Of a stretch of 64,000 nucleotides of DNA, positions 51,678 to 64,000 are shown piece by piece. The notes beneath the pieces were generated by a model. It searched no databases. It was not told the origin of the DNA and saw nothing but the letters and a program-made list of their open reading frames with translations. Position 1 is the first letter of the stretch; the number at the start of each line of letters is the position of its first letter. Both the position numbers and the translations under genes were made by a program. Source of the DNA: Stromatinia cepivora (lineage: Eukaryota > Ascomycota > Leotiomycetes > Helotiales > Sclerotiniaceae); NCBI GenBank assembly GCA_014898415.1, contig RCTD01000041.1:62001-126000 (forward strand), written 5' to 3'.

Positions 51678-52796
51678 ATGCATACTCCAAACCTCCTCAT
51701 CGGAATTTCATTCCTCTCAACCCTCATTGTTGCGGCTCCTTTCTCTGTTGACAATGGTTTCCTCGCTGCTGTAACAACAACCGATACAGGCCCACTACTA
51801 GCGATCCAAACCGCAGCCCATGGCTCACTTTCCAATATCGCTCCTCCCCCTGCACTAGCCGGCGGAAACGACAGCCTCACCAATTTCAAGCTGATCGCCT
51901 TTAACGAGAACATGGAAGTTGCATTTTTCCAAGAACTTGTCTACAATATCTCGAACAATATCGCAGGATACACATTCGATAATCAAGGCAGCAAAGATGA
52001 GGCGCTTACAAATCTGAATGCAATCGTCGCACAAGAAAAATTGCATTCATTAAGTGCCGAGAAAGCCATCGTTCGTTTCACCAACGACACCAATGCCATC
52101 ATCCAACCATGCACCTACGACTTTGCAGTCACCACTTTCGAGCAAGCAATAGCTACAGCATCTCTCTTCACGGATGTGACCATGGGTACACTAGGCGATA
52201 TCCAAACAGTTTTCGGCACGAACGGTGATTCTAAGTTCATCCGCGGTGTCGCAGCATCACTTGGACAAGAAGGCGAACAAAATGGATATTTCCGCCAAAT
52301 CCTGCATAAAATTCCATCAGCTCTTCCCTTCTTGACAGCAAGCACAAGGGATTTCGCTTTCAGTGCTTTGAATCAGAACTTTGTTGTCGAAGGAAGTTGT
52401 CCAAATAGTAATACCATCCCTCTTAAGGTCTTTCAAAAGCTCACTGCTACACAACCGGATACCATCGATGCTAATTCCGTCATTACCTTCACGTTCCAGC
52501 TTAATGCAACTCAGGACTTTAACAACACTTGGGGAGAGAAGTGCAAGGGTCTTTCACTTGTGTATATCAATCAACAGAACAAACCTGTGACTCAACCATT
52601 CGAAAGCATCAATCTAAAGGAAGACGGAAAGACGGTTGTTATTACTGCCAAATTCCAATTTGATGCAGGTGCTGCGAAGGGCGCTACTGGAAATGGCCTG
52701 ACTTTGGCTGCTTTGGCTCTTCGAGATGATTTTGTGAATATTTCGGACGTTTCTGCTAAAGCTGTTTTTGGACCGGCTTCGATTGAGGTTAATTGA
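51678..52796 (+). CDS. Secreted ferritin-like protein, LsdA (late sexual development) type
   Basis: This is an intronless frame of 372 residues. The N-terminus MHTPNLLIGISFLSTLIVAA is a signal peptide with cleavage near A20, so the product is secreted or wall-associated. The middle (about 70-230) is helical and follows the ferritin-like pattern of the LsdA/stress-response group: NENMEVAFFQELVYNI, then EALTNLNAIVAQEKLHSLSA, TTFEQAIATASLFTDVTMG and GQEGEQNGYFRQIL, each with Glu/His residues spaced like a four-helix bundle. The C-terminal third is beta-rich (SVITFTFQLNATQDF). In Aspergillus the type member is expressed late in sexual development; whether this copy is so regulated is unknown. Metal binding is not shown. 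Confidence 0.75.
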   Translation: MHTPNLLIGISFLSTLIVAAPFSVDNGFLAAVTTTDTGPLLAIQTAAHGSLSNIAPPPALAGGNDSLTNFKLIAFNENMEVAFFQELVYNISNNIAGYTFDNQGSKDEALTNLNAIVAQEKLHSLSAEKAIVRFTNDTNAIIQPCTYDFAVTTFEQAIATASLFTDVTMGTLGDIQTVFGTNGDSKFIRGVAASLGQEGEQNGYFRQILHKIPSALPFLTASTRDFAFSALNQNFVVEGSCPNSNTIPLKVFQKLTATQPDTIDANSVITFTFQLNATQDFNNTWGEKCKGLSLVYINQQNKPVTQPFESINLKEDGKTVVITAKFQFDAGAAKGATGNGLTLAALALRDDFVNISDVSAKAVFGPASIEVN

Positions 52797-54231
52797 TTGG
52801 ATGTTGATGGGGCGGGAGTATTGAGGTACAGGGAAGGTTTTGCATAGCATAGCGTAGGGTTTACGTGGTGATGGTTTGTGCTAGGTGGCGTTTGACTTCA
52901 GTCTTCTGTCCCTTTTTGGTGAGAGGTGATCATGATGCCACCTCTGCTTTCATGATGATTCTGTTTTGGGTTGGCGCGTGGCGTAGCATCTTCATATGCA
53001 TGACTTCAAGAAGAAGATAAAATTTCAAATATTAGATTGAATGATGTTCATTCGTTCATAAATTCCAAGTCTCTCTTGCTTCTATTCCGGGCCGCTACTT
53101 CTCGTCTCAGAAGCGGACGGTCGGAGGCTTGACTTTTCGCTTAACCACAACATGTTCCCATGGCTCCAGATTTTTGGCGAACCTCATAGCTTTTGCCAGT
53201 GCTCAGTACATATGCACTACAAGTCAAGATAACACATAACGCAACGCAGCGCGTAATGATCTTCGTAGACAACCAAATGCATCACACACATCACTTCTCT
53301 GCCCCCCTCTTATTCCACGCCCAAAGGCCAGCTCAACGTGTCCCATGCCTAGCCAGATATAATCCCACTCCACAATCCCAACTCCTGCCCAGCGTCAAGA
53401 GTTTGAATCGAGTAAATTTGACACCGAATCGATCCCATTGTTGTTGTAACTAAAGAAAAACTTTACTGTACTTGGTATTCAGAACGTCTTCTCAACACGG
53501 CGGTTAGTGTGCAGTAAAAGTGTTTGGACCTGAATTTCAGCAAGGGGATGATGTAATTGGACTATTCAAAATGTACTAAAGCGAGGAGCACTCATAACTG
53601 AGGCGAAGGAAGTAGAGAGAAACTTTCAACAGACAGCACCTGGGGGAGTATTCGAAATGAGATTGATTGCACGTGATACATCCAGTCAGTGTGGTATCGG
53701 CACGTCAATCTCACGTTATCACTTCTCACTCATAACCTCAGTCCTCAACCTTTATCGATAGATAACGACCACCCACACCAAGTGAAAAATTTTCACCCGA
53801 TATATCCCGAAATGTAAACAATCAATGCTGCTGGCGTTCAAATTCCCAGCCGCGGCCCCAGATAATCAAGACCCGAGTCTTAAGTTCCAGATCAAATCTC
53901 TCACATGCACAACACAGGTAAAAAGTTAGGTATACGTTCTTCAATTGATAGCTTACAGGAACTACCCTTTGAGAGAGGCAATTCATCATCTGTCTGTATG
54001 TTCGTCTAATCTAGAAATTCTATGCTCTAATATCGGGAGAAGAGAGGAAATCCGTCTATAAAATGCATCGACCTTTCTATACCATCGATCCAAACCATCT
54101 ATGTGCAACCGCGTGCAATGCCCGTAACGTAACAATGCACCGTTGATTTATACCACCACTTTCATTCCTCATCTCCATCCACCATATTTATACACACTTC
54201 CTCCCCACTTCATCCAACCATAATGACACAT
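52797..54231. other. Intergenic, no gene seen
   Basis: The 3' flanks of two convergent genes meet here. Only short frames are present. A CACGTGAT word lies near 53671. Confidence 0.5.
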
Positions 54232-54875
54232 TTACAAGAACTTGGCCATCATAGCAACCATGAGATCGAAAAGACCGATGGCCTCGACGAAAGCGAAACC
54301 TAAAATGGCGTAGGAGAAGAGTTGACCACGCATGCTTGGGTTACGGGCAACGGCTTGCAAAAGAGCAGCGAAGACGAGACCGATACCAACACCGGCACCA
54401 GCGAGACCGATAGCGGCACCTCCCATACCGAGGTTTTGGGAAGCTTGAACGAGAGCGTTGGCCATTTCGGAGGAGTATGGGCGGCGGGCGGAGAATTGGG
54501 TGGTCTTGGAGAGGATTTGGCTGGTTTGTTGACGCTTGACGGCTTGGAAAGCGGTCTTGGAGGTCTTGCTCATGGCTGTGTGGGGAAGAAAATTTTGTTA
54601 GCGAGGTGTTCTTTATCCATTGAATTTCGTCGATAGGTATGTGCTGAGACGATGATAGATGTATTGAATCGTGATACAATTGAAGCTACATTGATAGTTG
54701 TTGAAGCTTGATGAAAGCTCAATTGATGATAGATGACAGGAAGGTATCAAAGAGCTTAAATCTTACCAGTGAAGGTACGTTGAGCACCAAGGTTGGATCG
54801 AACCATTGGGCGGGCAACCTTTGCGGAGGCAGATCCCATGAGGGAAGCCATCTTAGGAGCAACACGAGCGGCCAT
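54232..54875 (-). CDS. ATP9: ATP synthase subunit 9 (c-ring), nuclear-encoded mitochondrial precursor
   Basis: Two exons, 54875-54767 and 54575-54232, join in phase over a 191-nt intron (GTAAGA..CACACAG) to 150 residues. Residues 1-69 are an Arg/Ser/Lys-rich presequence (MAARVAPKMASLMGSASAK..). The mature protein probably starts at Y70 in RRPYSSEMANAL and is 81 residues long, as in Neurospora. Two membrane hairpin helices are seen: GAAIGLAGAGVGIGLVFAAL and LFSYAILGFAFVEAIGLFDL, with the proton-carrying Glu at 134 in FVEAIG and the polar loop ARNPSMRGQ between. The protein forms the rotating c-ring of the F0 motor in the inner membrane. Nuclear location of this gene is typical for filamentous ascomycetes. 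The long intron is unusual among the short ones of the window. Confidence 0.96.
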
Positions 54876-57800
54876 TGTATTGATGTGTATGGAGTAGACT
54901 CAAAAATGAGGTTTTTGGAGATAGGTGTATGTGAGTGGAGATGAAGACTTCGAGTGTTGACAAGCAAAAGAAGTTTTGTGACTTGGTGTGTGTGGGAAAG
55001 AATGGGAAGGGCGGAAGGAGAATCAAGAAAAAAATGAGCTAAGGACACCTTTTCGATCTTAGCTCGGTTTAATAGTTGGTGTCAATTTCTTCTTTCCTGA
55101 ATATCCAGGAAGTTCCTGAGTTAAGTATATGAATATGGACTGTGCCGTCACTAATCTAAGAAATTTCGTGGCTATATGTGGGTCAGCCCGCTCGATTTAT
55201 GATTTCCTCCTATCAGAGGTAGTGAAAGATTACCATGACTGAAATGCAAGGCTGAGACTTTAGATCTCATCCAATATCAATACCGCGCTATAGAGTAAAA
55301 GGTATAAAAAGAAAGGAGTGGATTCCCAACGAGATGTCTTCAAGAGAAAATACCGGGATGGGTGGGGATATGATAAAAAAGAACTTATTCTCCGATTGAA
55401 TTAGTTACGAAAGGATCTATTCCCACTTGATTTCCACTTGGGTAGACCTTTGCACTGATTTCATTAATCGGACGGTTGGATGCATACATAATCTCACCTA
55501 AGAATCTTCCGAGTTGTTACACAAGCTCAACAAGGAAGAAGAGTCAGCCATGCTGTTAAGAAGAAAATTTACACTCGATTCACTGGAATCAGGTCTTCAG
55601 TATGTCGTCAATGTGGTCGTTGAATTTTTATCCTTGTAGCATGGTCACAGTGTGAAATCTTGCCCGAGACTCCGCGCCTAACTTGTCCTGAGCTTACTCA
55701 GCTATCTTGAGTGAGCCATAAAAATGCCACGAATCATTTTAGAAAATCAAAATCCCACTTTTTATAGGGACTGATATCCAAAAGAGGCTTGGATTGAGAA
55801 ACGGGCCCTGTTGGAATGTTGATGACCCGTAAACCCATCTTGTGTACAACATGAATTTTTGTTGAAATAGTTGTGTTGGCCCCTGAATCCCGTCGGAAAA
55901 TTTCGGGGTTTGTTTGCAGGCAGTAAGCCAAAATCTATTTTCCATTTTTCCTATAATTTCATATTAGCCATCCATCTTAACGATTTAAAAGAATCATCTC
56001 TTGACTGTACACACAACAAATACCTAATAGAAACCAAACTAAAAGATTGAATTAACTCTGAATTTCGGAATAATTCTGCCCACTTTCACTGATATCAACA
56101 GAAAAAAAAAAGTTATAAAATCCACCAGCAGGGGCCTTCGTGGGGGTGCTAAACACAGTACAGTCTTCTTAGAAGGCCCGAACTAGGCTTTTTTTTTTTT
56201 TTATTTTTTTTTTTTTAGCACTGGAACATTAAGCAAGTGTCCGCCACTTGAAATATGCAGAAGATATTTAATATTGAAACCAGAACCACTTCTCAAAAGA
56301 AATCCATTTCTCCGTGGTTACTTTCGGAAATGGAGGAAGTCATATTACATATCGCTATCCTCACGTGTCACTAGCACACGCATTATGAAGCCGACTCGAT
56401 TCCCTTCCGACAAGACCGTTCGATCGTACGAAGGATAGATATGTCTTAATCACGAACCATAAAACCATCGATAGGGTGAATCGACTTGAGGATTTTTGGA
56501 GTTGTTGGGTTTTGTCGGGTTGGTAATTTGTACCTGCCAAGCGTTGTGGACGAAGCCTGTAATCGATTTAATTTAGGGCATTCTAAAGCTTTATTTGGTT
56601 GTAGATTCTGAGGATCCCTTTCTGGCGATAAACATTCCATCATCACTATTGAGGACGACCTATAATTTTATCACAAACGTACCCATCGTTGCAAATATTA
56701 GCTTGCGAAAAAAATACATCAAATGGAGAAGGAAACAGAAGACACTTTGATCTTTAGACCTTTGGGGAGAGACATGATCTTTGCAATTTTTGGTCGCAAT
56801 AACACGATTTCATTGATGGTAGGTCTCCGCAAAATGTATCAATACAACACGACATCTTTGAATTGTTAAACATGCAATTGGAGTTTGTTCGTGTCCAAGT
56901 GCGGTGTCTCTGGCATTTGGAACCGTATAAGGTAAGGGAAGATTCCGCGGGCCAATATAGTATATTTATTTGCGATGGCTTCCAGGTGTACGGGAGATAC
57001 ATACTAATTTTGCCCTGGATTCGAAGATAAGATACTCCATGGATTCCGACGACTCAGATCACTCTGTGCCGTACGAAATATCAAAGAAACCGGAGATGAA
57101 GCAGATGTTTTGAGAAGTTACCCCCTTCCTTGAGGCTATTCCGAGGACTTCACGAATTGCTCGGTATTTTCATGATGGGAATTGAAAGAATGAAAAGGAT
57201 GAAAAGGATGAAAAGGATGAAAAGGATTAAAAGGATTAAAAGGATGAACAGATTGGAGAGGTTGAAAAGGTTGAAGTACCTATGAATTATTGTTTCTCTG
57301 TTCGTTCATCTTGCCCTTGCCTTCCCCATGCATGTCGCATTGCATATGAGACGACTTTGGTGCGGGGTAATCCATTTTGAGTAACCACAACATATCACGT
57401 GGGTCGACGTGGCCCGTCTGAGGTCGTATACCTTCTCTCCCTCCTCCCCTTCCTAGGAGTCAGAGGAGTTGAGTGGTCGAGGACTAAGACATCACGATTC
57501 CTTTTGGCAAAAAGGTCTTTAAGGTTACTATCGAGTTTTGTTTCTATATCCACCAGACTCATGATTGTCGGATTCAAAAAGTATGAGCAGGGGATTTTCC
57601 CAAGGAGTGAGACAAAGCACCAGCAGGGGGAGTTGGATCTCCAATGATTCAAGCAAGCACAGACTTTTGTGCCCCCGAAATTGTAAGTAATTCATTTACA
57701 TGATTAGAGAGTATATCCTATACCTGTTTTCTCAGACTGCTAGCACCACTTTGTTCATTTTATCTCCACACCTACCTTTTTGTTCTACTTTCCGTAACAC

Positions 57801-58534
57801 TCGATGAAATAAGATGATCTTTAATGCTGAGGTACGGCGGCGCCCAAGATTTGTCCACTCCAGCTAAGATCAACACCTGTAGTATTCATATTCAGGGGAA
57901 TTTCGTGGAGTCGAAGGTGAATCCACGGGATGAACTGGCCAGGAATCCCGACTGACCTTCCGTAGTTGACAAACTGAAAGGGATTGAGCATACGAAGCGG
58001 AGAAAGGACACATGCGTAATGCAGAAGGGCGAAATGAATCATGAAGTGAAAAGATTAGAAGGTAGTGAAGTTAAGTACCATTCCACTTGTTCTGATCATT
58101 TAAAATCCTGCTTCATCACCTCTCGAGATATCCTCATCTACTCCGCCATGCCTTCTTCAACGAATCATACTCACTGAATACGATTCGGAATTTGGAGCCT
58201 GAATGTTTAGATTGAAGCATAGCTGGCTGTTGCTTGCACTTTCATCTTATTAAAGCTAGAGGTAGTGATCTAAAGTCAATCTCGAAAACGATATGCGACC
58301 CATTCCATTCTCAACTTCTCCCACCTTCCTGAAGTGAGCCAGATTGGAACCCGAGAAATTATCAAACACACATTTATTTACCCGTGGTCAGCCCCGCCGC
58401 TTCGGTTCATTTCCCGTGACCGAGCAGCCATCTTCATTGCCGCACAGCCACATATATTCACTTTCCTCTCACCAAACATAGTGGAGTACCATATATTTCA
58501 TAGTATGATGGTTTCCTACAAATAAATGAAGCTA
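54876..58534. other. Gene-poor, A/T-rich intergenic DNA
   Basis: No recognised gene. A poly-T run lies near 56190-56216. A frame on the minus strand (57562-57399, SLVDIETKLDSNLKDLFAK) looks protein-like but has no known domain. A short minisatellite is given separately. Confidence 0.5.
57188..57281. repeat. Minisatellite, unit near GAAAAGGAT
   Basis: About nine purine-rich units of 9-10 nt run in tandem; the first are near identical (ATGAAAAGG), the last diverge. Confidence 0.85.
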
Positions 58535-58870
58535 AAGCTCATGGTCTAGTGGTCAAACGCGCGCTTCGCGCAAATTGACATACGAAATAACTCGCTAACA
58601 TAATCTCTAGTTAAATCCCTGGAGGGCGGCCACTAAGATGCGTACAAAGAGCTCCCGAGCACCAAGGGTCATTAGGGGAGAAAAGGATAGGTATACTGTA
58701 GATTCCCCGCAACGGCGGGTTTACCTCCCCCCCATTAACCCTTAAAAGCTTTAGTTAGGCAACTTATGTAGTGGGCATCCCATATCTGCGGTGCAGTAAG
58801 CTGGCGCAGGCCTGCTACGGGTTTGATCCTCATGAGTAGTGGCCAGTTGGGATATATGTGGTGGAGATGT
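58535..58870 (+). mobile_element. tRNA-like / SINE-like sequence
   Basis: The stretch starts with CATGGTCTAGTGGTCAAAC, which resembles a tRNA 5' half with A box; AGTTAAATCCCTGGAG (about 58610) resembles a decayed B box and T arm. About 200 nt later GGTGCAGTAAGCTGG and GGGTTTGATCCTC (about 58790-58832) give a second tRNA-like pair. A folded tRNA cannot be made from the first part without gaps. Such tRNA-headed pieces are typical of SINEs, which exist in Leotiomycetes. Alternatively it holds one or two tRNA pseudogenes. No copy elsewhere in the window was seen. Confidence 0.35.
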
Positions 58871-61800
58871 AAGTACATTCCAGATCCTTAACTGCTAACC
58901 ATGAACTTGACTTCTTTTTTTTTCTATTACATCTATGTAACGACCTCTATTCATGGACCACGTTGACCAGAATCCATATAGCATTGCACATACAAAATTA
59001 ATATCTTGGTACATATATGTCTGTGGACATGATTTACCGCGAGATAAAACGCTTGCTAACCAAGATGCTTTCATCTACAACATGACATTCTTCCGTAGGC
59101 AATTTCCGCTCTCTATCATTTATGCGCTCACTTTTCTTCGAGACTTTGGTTTAGGGAAAATTCATAATCATATATAACCAGTGGTGTTATTGTCCAGATT
59201 GCAAAGTGACTCTACAGCAACAAAATTTCGTGCTCAGGTATTTGGCCCTTTTTGATGTTTATATCACCATACCAGTCTTTGTAAGGATGACAAAAAATCG
59301 CATACTTCTATTGTATCATGATCTTATTCATACCTAGTCTAGCATGGAATTTTCCTTATTCCTTTCACCTCAGTCAGCCAGTCATTCACATGAACAATCT
59401 CAAATCGCATGTACAAAACCTCTTCATTGAAATATGTGGACTTCGCGAGACATATTTTCATGTTTCTCTGCTTGAGGGGCTTGCCAATTGAGTCAAGTAT
59501 TTTTGTTCTCATCTCGTGGAAGTATATCTTCTTTGTCCCGCCCTTCCATTCACCTGTATCTGGTGGTCATCAACTTTATAGTCTCAACTCAATTCACCCC
59601 TTCGCCCAGCTGACATCATAGCTTCATCATGCTATTCTGTACCTCGGACATCTCCATCCTGTTTTTACCACCTTCCCAGTTTGACCTAGCCATATTTAAA
59701 CTAACAACAAACAGAGCAAACATTCGGCTCGCTCTTATGGCATCTTCATCAGGTATTTTCTTGGGTTTCGCTAATCGCAAACACAGAGTCACTCACAACT
59801 CACCGCACGGTGTCTCCCCTTTTGGATACCGATGAGGCGTAATTCTAGTAGGTATCAACGTTTAATCCGCAATCAATTATCTCAGGGTCTTTGCATTACA
59901 TAAGGAAAATTCAGCTGTGATTCGAAGGAGTAGTTGAGGTAAATTGGAAGGTCGACAGAATGTAGTGGAGGAAGGAGTGATGTAGACATTGGAGTGAACG
60001 CACAGAAGGTATGTAAGTTTAAGTTCTTTATTAACTAATGATGATCACAGGTAAGCTGGCTGTTGCATAGCTTTTGCTTTTACTTCCATCTGCCGTCCAA
60101 TCCATTTCGAAATTCGCGATTATTCTCCCTCGGCGAGTAGAAGTTCGGACCAACAAATAATCCTTCATCAGCAATACATTAAATTTCACTGGCAGATTTG
60201 AGAGAGCTGCGATCACGCGCTCCATGATCCATGATCCCATGAAATACTTCGTGGCTCAATACCATTGCGCATCGCGCCTTTGCGGATGAAGATACCAGCG
60301 TGCTAGCAACGTGCGCCATAGTCTATTTTGTTTGGCTTGGCTATGGAATATAGGGCGATAAGAAAGTTCATACCGGATACGGAGAAGTGGTAGATGGCAA
60401 GGAGGGAGCAATTGCTTATTATGCTTGTACATACCAAACAACTCTATGTGCGCATGATATCCAGAAACTCTCGATGTTCCCATGCCCAGCCTATGAAGCC
60501 AGTATCTGCCGTTTTGCCAATGCAGCTAGCTATACAGTATTTGACAGTACTGAGGACCGACCTTATCGCACGTCCCAAACCAGAGTGACGCAGCAGGAAA
60601 TACGTAGTGATATGTATCTATTTTCTCACTGGACTTTGCATCAGACTTTCTATGCTACATGCGTACTTATTACCTTTAAATAGTGTCCATAAATCAGAAC
60701 TCTTGATAACTAGCCACGAAACGTACCTGTGAGCTTAAAATAGTAAACCAGCAGAATCTTCGTCGATTCTATGCACGTTCAAGTAATATGAAAGAAAGAA
60801 TCCCAAAATTCCATATGAGTACTATGAAAAAACATTCGGTTACCAAATTAGGTAAAGGTATCCACTTCCGTTGAAAAGTAGCAAAAAAGGATACTCGGGT
60901 CTTCCGCTACGAAATATTGTCTCTGTATTCGCAGTGAATTAGATGCAACCGGCGCGACAGCCACCCATGATATGACGGCTTCATAGGCATTTGTTCTTGT
61001 TTGGTATGTAAAAAATACGTCAAGACAAGTTATGTCATTGGACTGGGCTAGGTTTTACCCACCAGCCTATTGAAGGGTTGATGGTGAAGGTGGCAGGCTA
61101 TTGATGCCACAAAGCCTAAGATTGGGAACACTATAGGTAATTATGGTATATGAATAGCTCGAGAGGAACGGTGAGATTATAGCAGAGCTTGTTTCTTGAT
61201 CATTGAAATTGGCAACATTGACGGCGACCTATCTTACGCTTTTCTTGTCGAGCTTCCCCGCGTATCATTACTTGCTTTTATCGAGGGGTCCATTTTGTTA
61301 GATCTTTTGACAGTAATATAACGGACAGATACGTATGGTGGCGCAACGCTCTGTGGAGGAAGTTGTTGTGCTGGCTCTTGAAACTGGCATATTGATCCCA
61401 CTGCGAGTTCGTGAGGCGTCAGAACCTATGCTGTTACCTCATTGACCATGACGAAGCAGAGTTGTTTTTTTCCGTCGATTGGTCTGAGTTGGCGGAGATG
61501 AGAGGTGATTGGAACGAAATTCCAAATGAATCTTTCGAACTTGTACTTTTGGAGCAAACGTTTTTGACTGTCCAAGATGCTTTACGCTGAGAAAGTGTTG
61601 TTCTAAGACTTTTTTTGCTTTCATGTATTGTTCTGGGTGTTCTTTTCCCATCACCTCAGTTCATGTCGCAAAGCCTGCTACTCAAGAAATCCACAGGGTC
61701 TCTCACCGCTCGAAGCCAATACTTTAAGCTATCAGAAGAATGGACACCACAATCTGGGATCCAAGCTGCTTTTCTCTGCGTCTTGGACTCTTGTACAAAG

Positions 61801-64000
61801 TGGATTTGTCTACGTTGGAATTGTGGAGAGGTAGTGGTACTGCGTGGCTTGCTTAATCACATGAATCTGGAAGGCATGAAGATTTGATGACCCAGGTAAA
61901 TGTAGTTATATCCTTTCTATCAGCTTAATGATCTCTCGTAAGGGGAATGCTTAATAGCTAGTATGATTATGAGATCTAGGATGCAATGTCTGGAAGTGAA
62001 TAATCAGTAAGACAACCATTCGTCTTATAACCTTGATTTTGAGATTTTATGGCTATTGTGTGAGGTAATGCTAGGTTGGAAATATTTCATAGCACTTCAA
62101 TTCATATATGAGCATCTTAAAGGGGCAACACAAACTACTCGGTAGGAATCACTTGGTCGGGATCGGGATGAAGAAAGGCAGGCATCAATTTCGAACATTG
62201 GATGAACTTCGTTTAAATGAGTCCATGAATGTTTACCGTAGTGTCTGTAAGATAAGTGGAGAGTATTGGGGGTTGATTCGTAGATATATATGACAATCCA
62301 CTGTGGCCGTCCTTGCCATTTGCCCAATTTCGAAAAGGATTAACACCCGCGCGAGACTCACTGGCTATTGTGAATCCTCAGTATATTCGGCCTCGGGCCT
62401 ATGCTTTCCGCTCTGATTCCTATGTGGATAAACTTGATTGGTTAATGGCTTGAGAATTTATTAGTATTGAGTGCACTATTGTAAATGAGCGTTGAGGTCG
62501 GTGAAATATTGAGCCAAGAGATGAGCGAACTCATTATTGACTATGAATAAACTTGGAGAAATTTCAAATCTAAGAACCTCCCAGGATGAAGAACAATAAC
62601 CAGCTAAAACATGAAGTGGGTGGTGGTATGATATGACGGGCTTCATCCAAATCCATGGCATCATTTACCTGTACGACTCACCGCAATAGGCAGGCATAAG
62701 CGTTCAATGTGAGACCTTAGTGTTTGCGCAAATTAGTGTCAAATGCGTGTAACGTTGCTATGTCGCTGTTGGCTATCAAGTGCTAAGTGTCCTCACAATG
62801 ATGGCCGATGGTACATTAGTCCTAGGTATTTGACAGATCAAACCACTTCAAAAATGACAACGGCCTGCCCTAGTCATCATTGCTGTTTAGTATCTGTTTT
62901 TCGTAATGAGTATTTGGATTATGCAGAGGCAGGGCTTGCATGCACGTTTGGTGAATGATCCCCCACTCCTAAAACATTACTGCCTACTAGCTCATCTAAA
63001 ATTCAAGCATAAAAGTTCGTCTGATCGTGTTTCTTCGGATGGCGCTCTGCCTTATACAATCGGATATTAGATATTCCAAGTTCTTCTATTGCTATGACGG
63101 ACGAATCAAACTGCAAGCCCATTTGAGAAATGCCCTGCAAGACGAGCTTTAGAATCCATCGGGACGTGAGGGGATTTCGAAATTGTCAGCACTTGTCAGA
63201 ACTTAGTACAACATCTGATGAATGTCGGTGCGGAGTATGACCTTGGTATCCGATGCATACAACAGGGGAGTATGCAGGCCTGTGCTGAACCAAATTGCCC
63301 GTCAACTTATGTACTTTAAACTGGGAGGAAACTCGAGACTATAATTGAAAGTGATTCGTGAAATTCACCTATCTAGGTATACGTGGACGTCGATGCATTT
63401 CCTTGGATTGAAATTTTTTGGATGTCAAACTGGACTGGAAGATTATCTCCGATCATGTCTCGGACCCATGAAGAGTCCTGGTCAGCCAAGTCCTAACAAT
63501 TTCCGACAATATGGTTAAAGTTTAGATTTCCCGCAGGTCGGTGAACGGGGTACTGGTAATCGGAATGCGTTGCATACTTGGTAATCGTATAATAATTTAT
63601 TATTATGGGAATTTAGAGATGATTCCTCGAATGCTCCAAGAGATGTGTCTTTCTCTTTCCCCACTGCCTCGGGCGAATTATGAGCGGCAGATGCGCATTC
63701 GGGGTTACAAAGTTGACAAATCTCTTGGTGCACTACTATGCTGCAATCGAACAAATTAATTCGTATTTTCAAGGGCAATCTTTACCTTTTCCGCAACTTT
63801 CAGTGGAGTGTTGTCCTCAGAACCATGTATGAGGTGCAGAAAAGATACAGCAGTCTCCTAGAGTTGATGTATGTACTAGGGAATATGTAGTATTTCTTAT
63901 CAACATGGGATACAATTCCGTTATTGATCAATCTAATCCGTACTTCTTCATTAGTTGTCATGAACCCACGCCTTTGGAGACGGCTGACCCAGTAAACCGG
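58871..64000. other. Gene-poor right end with possible gene relic
   Basis: No intact gene was recognised. Between 61335 and 61887 several frames look protein-like: MVAQRSVEEVVVLALETGIL from 61335, continuing in another frame with LFFSVDWSELAEMRGDWNEI up to TGA 61587-61589. These suggest a decayed gene. The remainder shows only short frames. Confidence 0.4.

Noticed and set aside
54322..54636. Plus-strand frame opposite ATP9, Gly-rich
   Set aside because: It is the complement of the conserved c-ring sequence.

Overview
The window looks like a filamentous ascomycete (Pezizomycotina) chromosome. Protein genes carry short introns (mostly 42-65 nt, GT..AG, with CTAAC-like branch points). ATP synthase subunit 9 is a nuclear gene with a mitochondrial presequence, and there are Zn2Cys6, Atg22-like, GPCR, GH43 and 2EXR-domain genes. 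The AT-rich intergenic DNA and the abundance of 2EXR genes fit Leotiomycetes (Botrytis/Sclerotinia relatives); that placement is an inference from gene content, not proven by the sequence.

Layout. 1-3015: 3' part of the INO80 chromatin-remodelling ATPase. 5.3-16.8 kb: an accessory island with three 2EXR-domain loci (one apparently intact, two broken), a seven-transmembrane receptor-like gene on the minus strand, and a 727-bp element with perfect 33-bp terminal inverted repeats flanked by TA. 17.2-19.1 kb: a Ser/Thr/Pro-rich unknown locus broken over several frames. 21.9-23.7 kb: a secreted GH43-like glycosidase. 24.9-31.8 kb: a ten-exon hydantoinase/oxoprolinase-DUF917 gene divergent from an Atg22-like transporter, with a 10-bp minisatellite between them. 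32.9-36.1 kb: a Zn2Cys6 regulator followed by a broken NmrA-like oxidoreductase gene. 39.3-41.4 kb: a POT/PTR2 peptide transporter. 44.3-49.8 kb: a housekeeping block (AP-2 mu subunit, succinyl-CoA ligase alpha, Elongator ELP3), in which LSC1 and ELP3 are divergent and share a 399-bp promoter. 51.7-54.9 kb: an LsdA-like ferritin-fold secreted protein and nuclear ATP9. 54.9-64.0 kb: gene-poor DNA with a tRNA-like/SINE-like stretch, a short minisatellite and a possible gene relic.

The conserved genes (chromatin remodelling, tRNA modification, TCA cycle, endocytosis, ATP synthesis) do not form one pathway. The accessory part has decayed genes whose stop codons can mostly be explained by C-to-T changes, as repeat-induced point mutation (RIP) would give. 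The most unusual observations are the 2EXR trio with a shared C-terminal motif, the TA-flanked inverted-repeat element, and the regulator/NmrA/transporter/hydantoinase neighbourhood. Exon boundaries were built by eye from splice signals and reading-frame continuity; where I give joined exons the phases add up.
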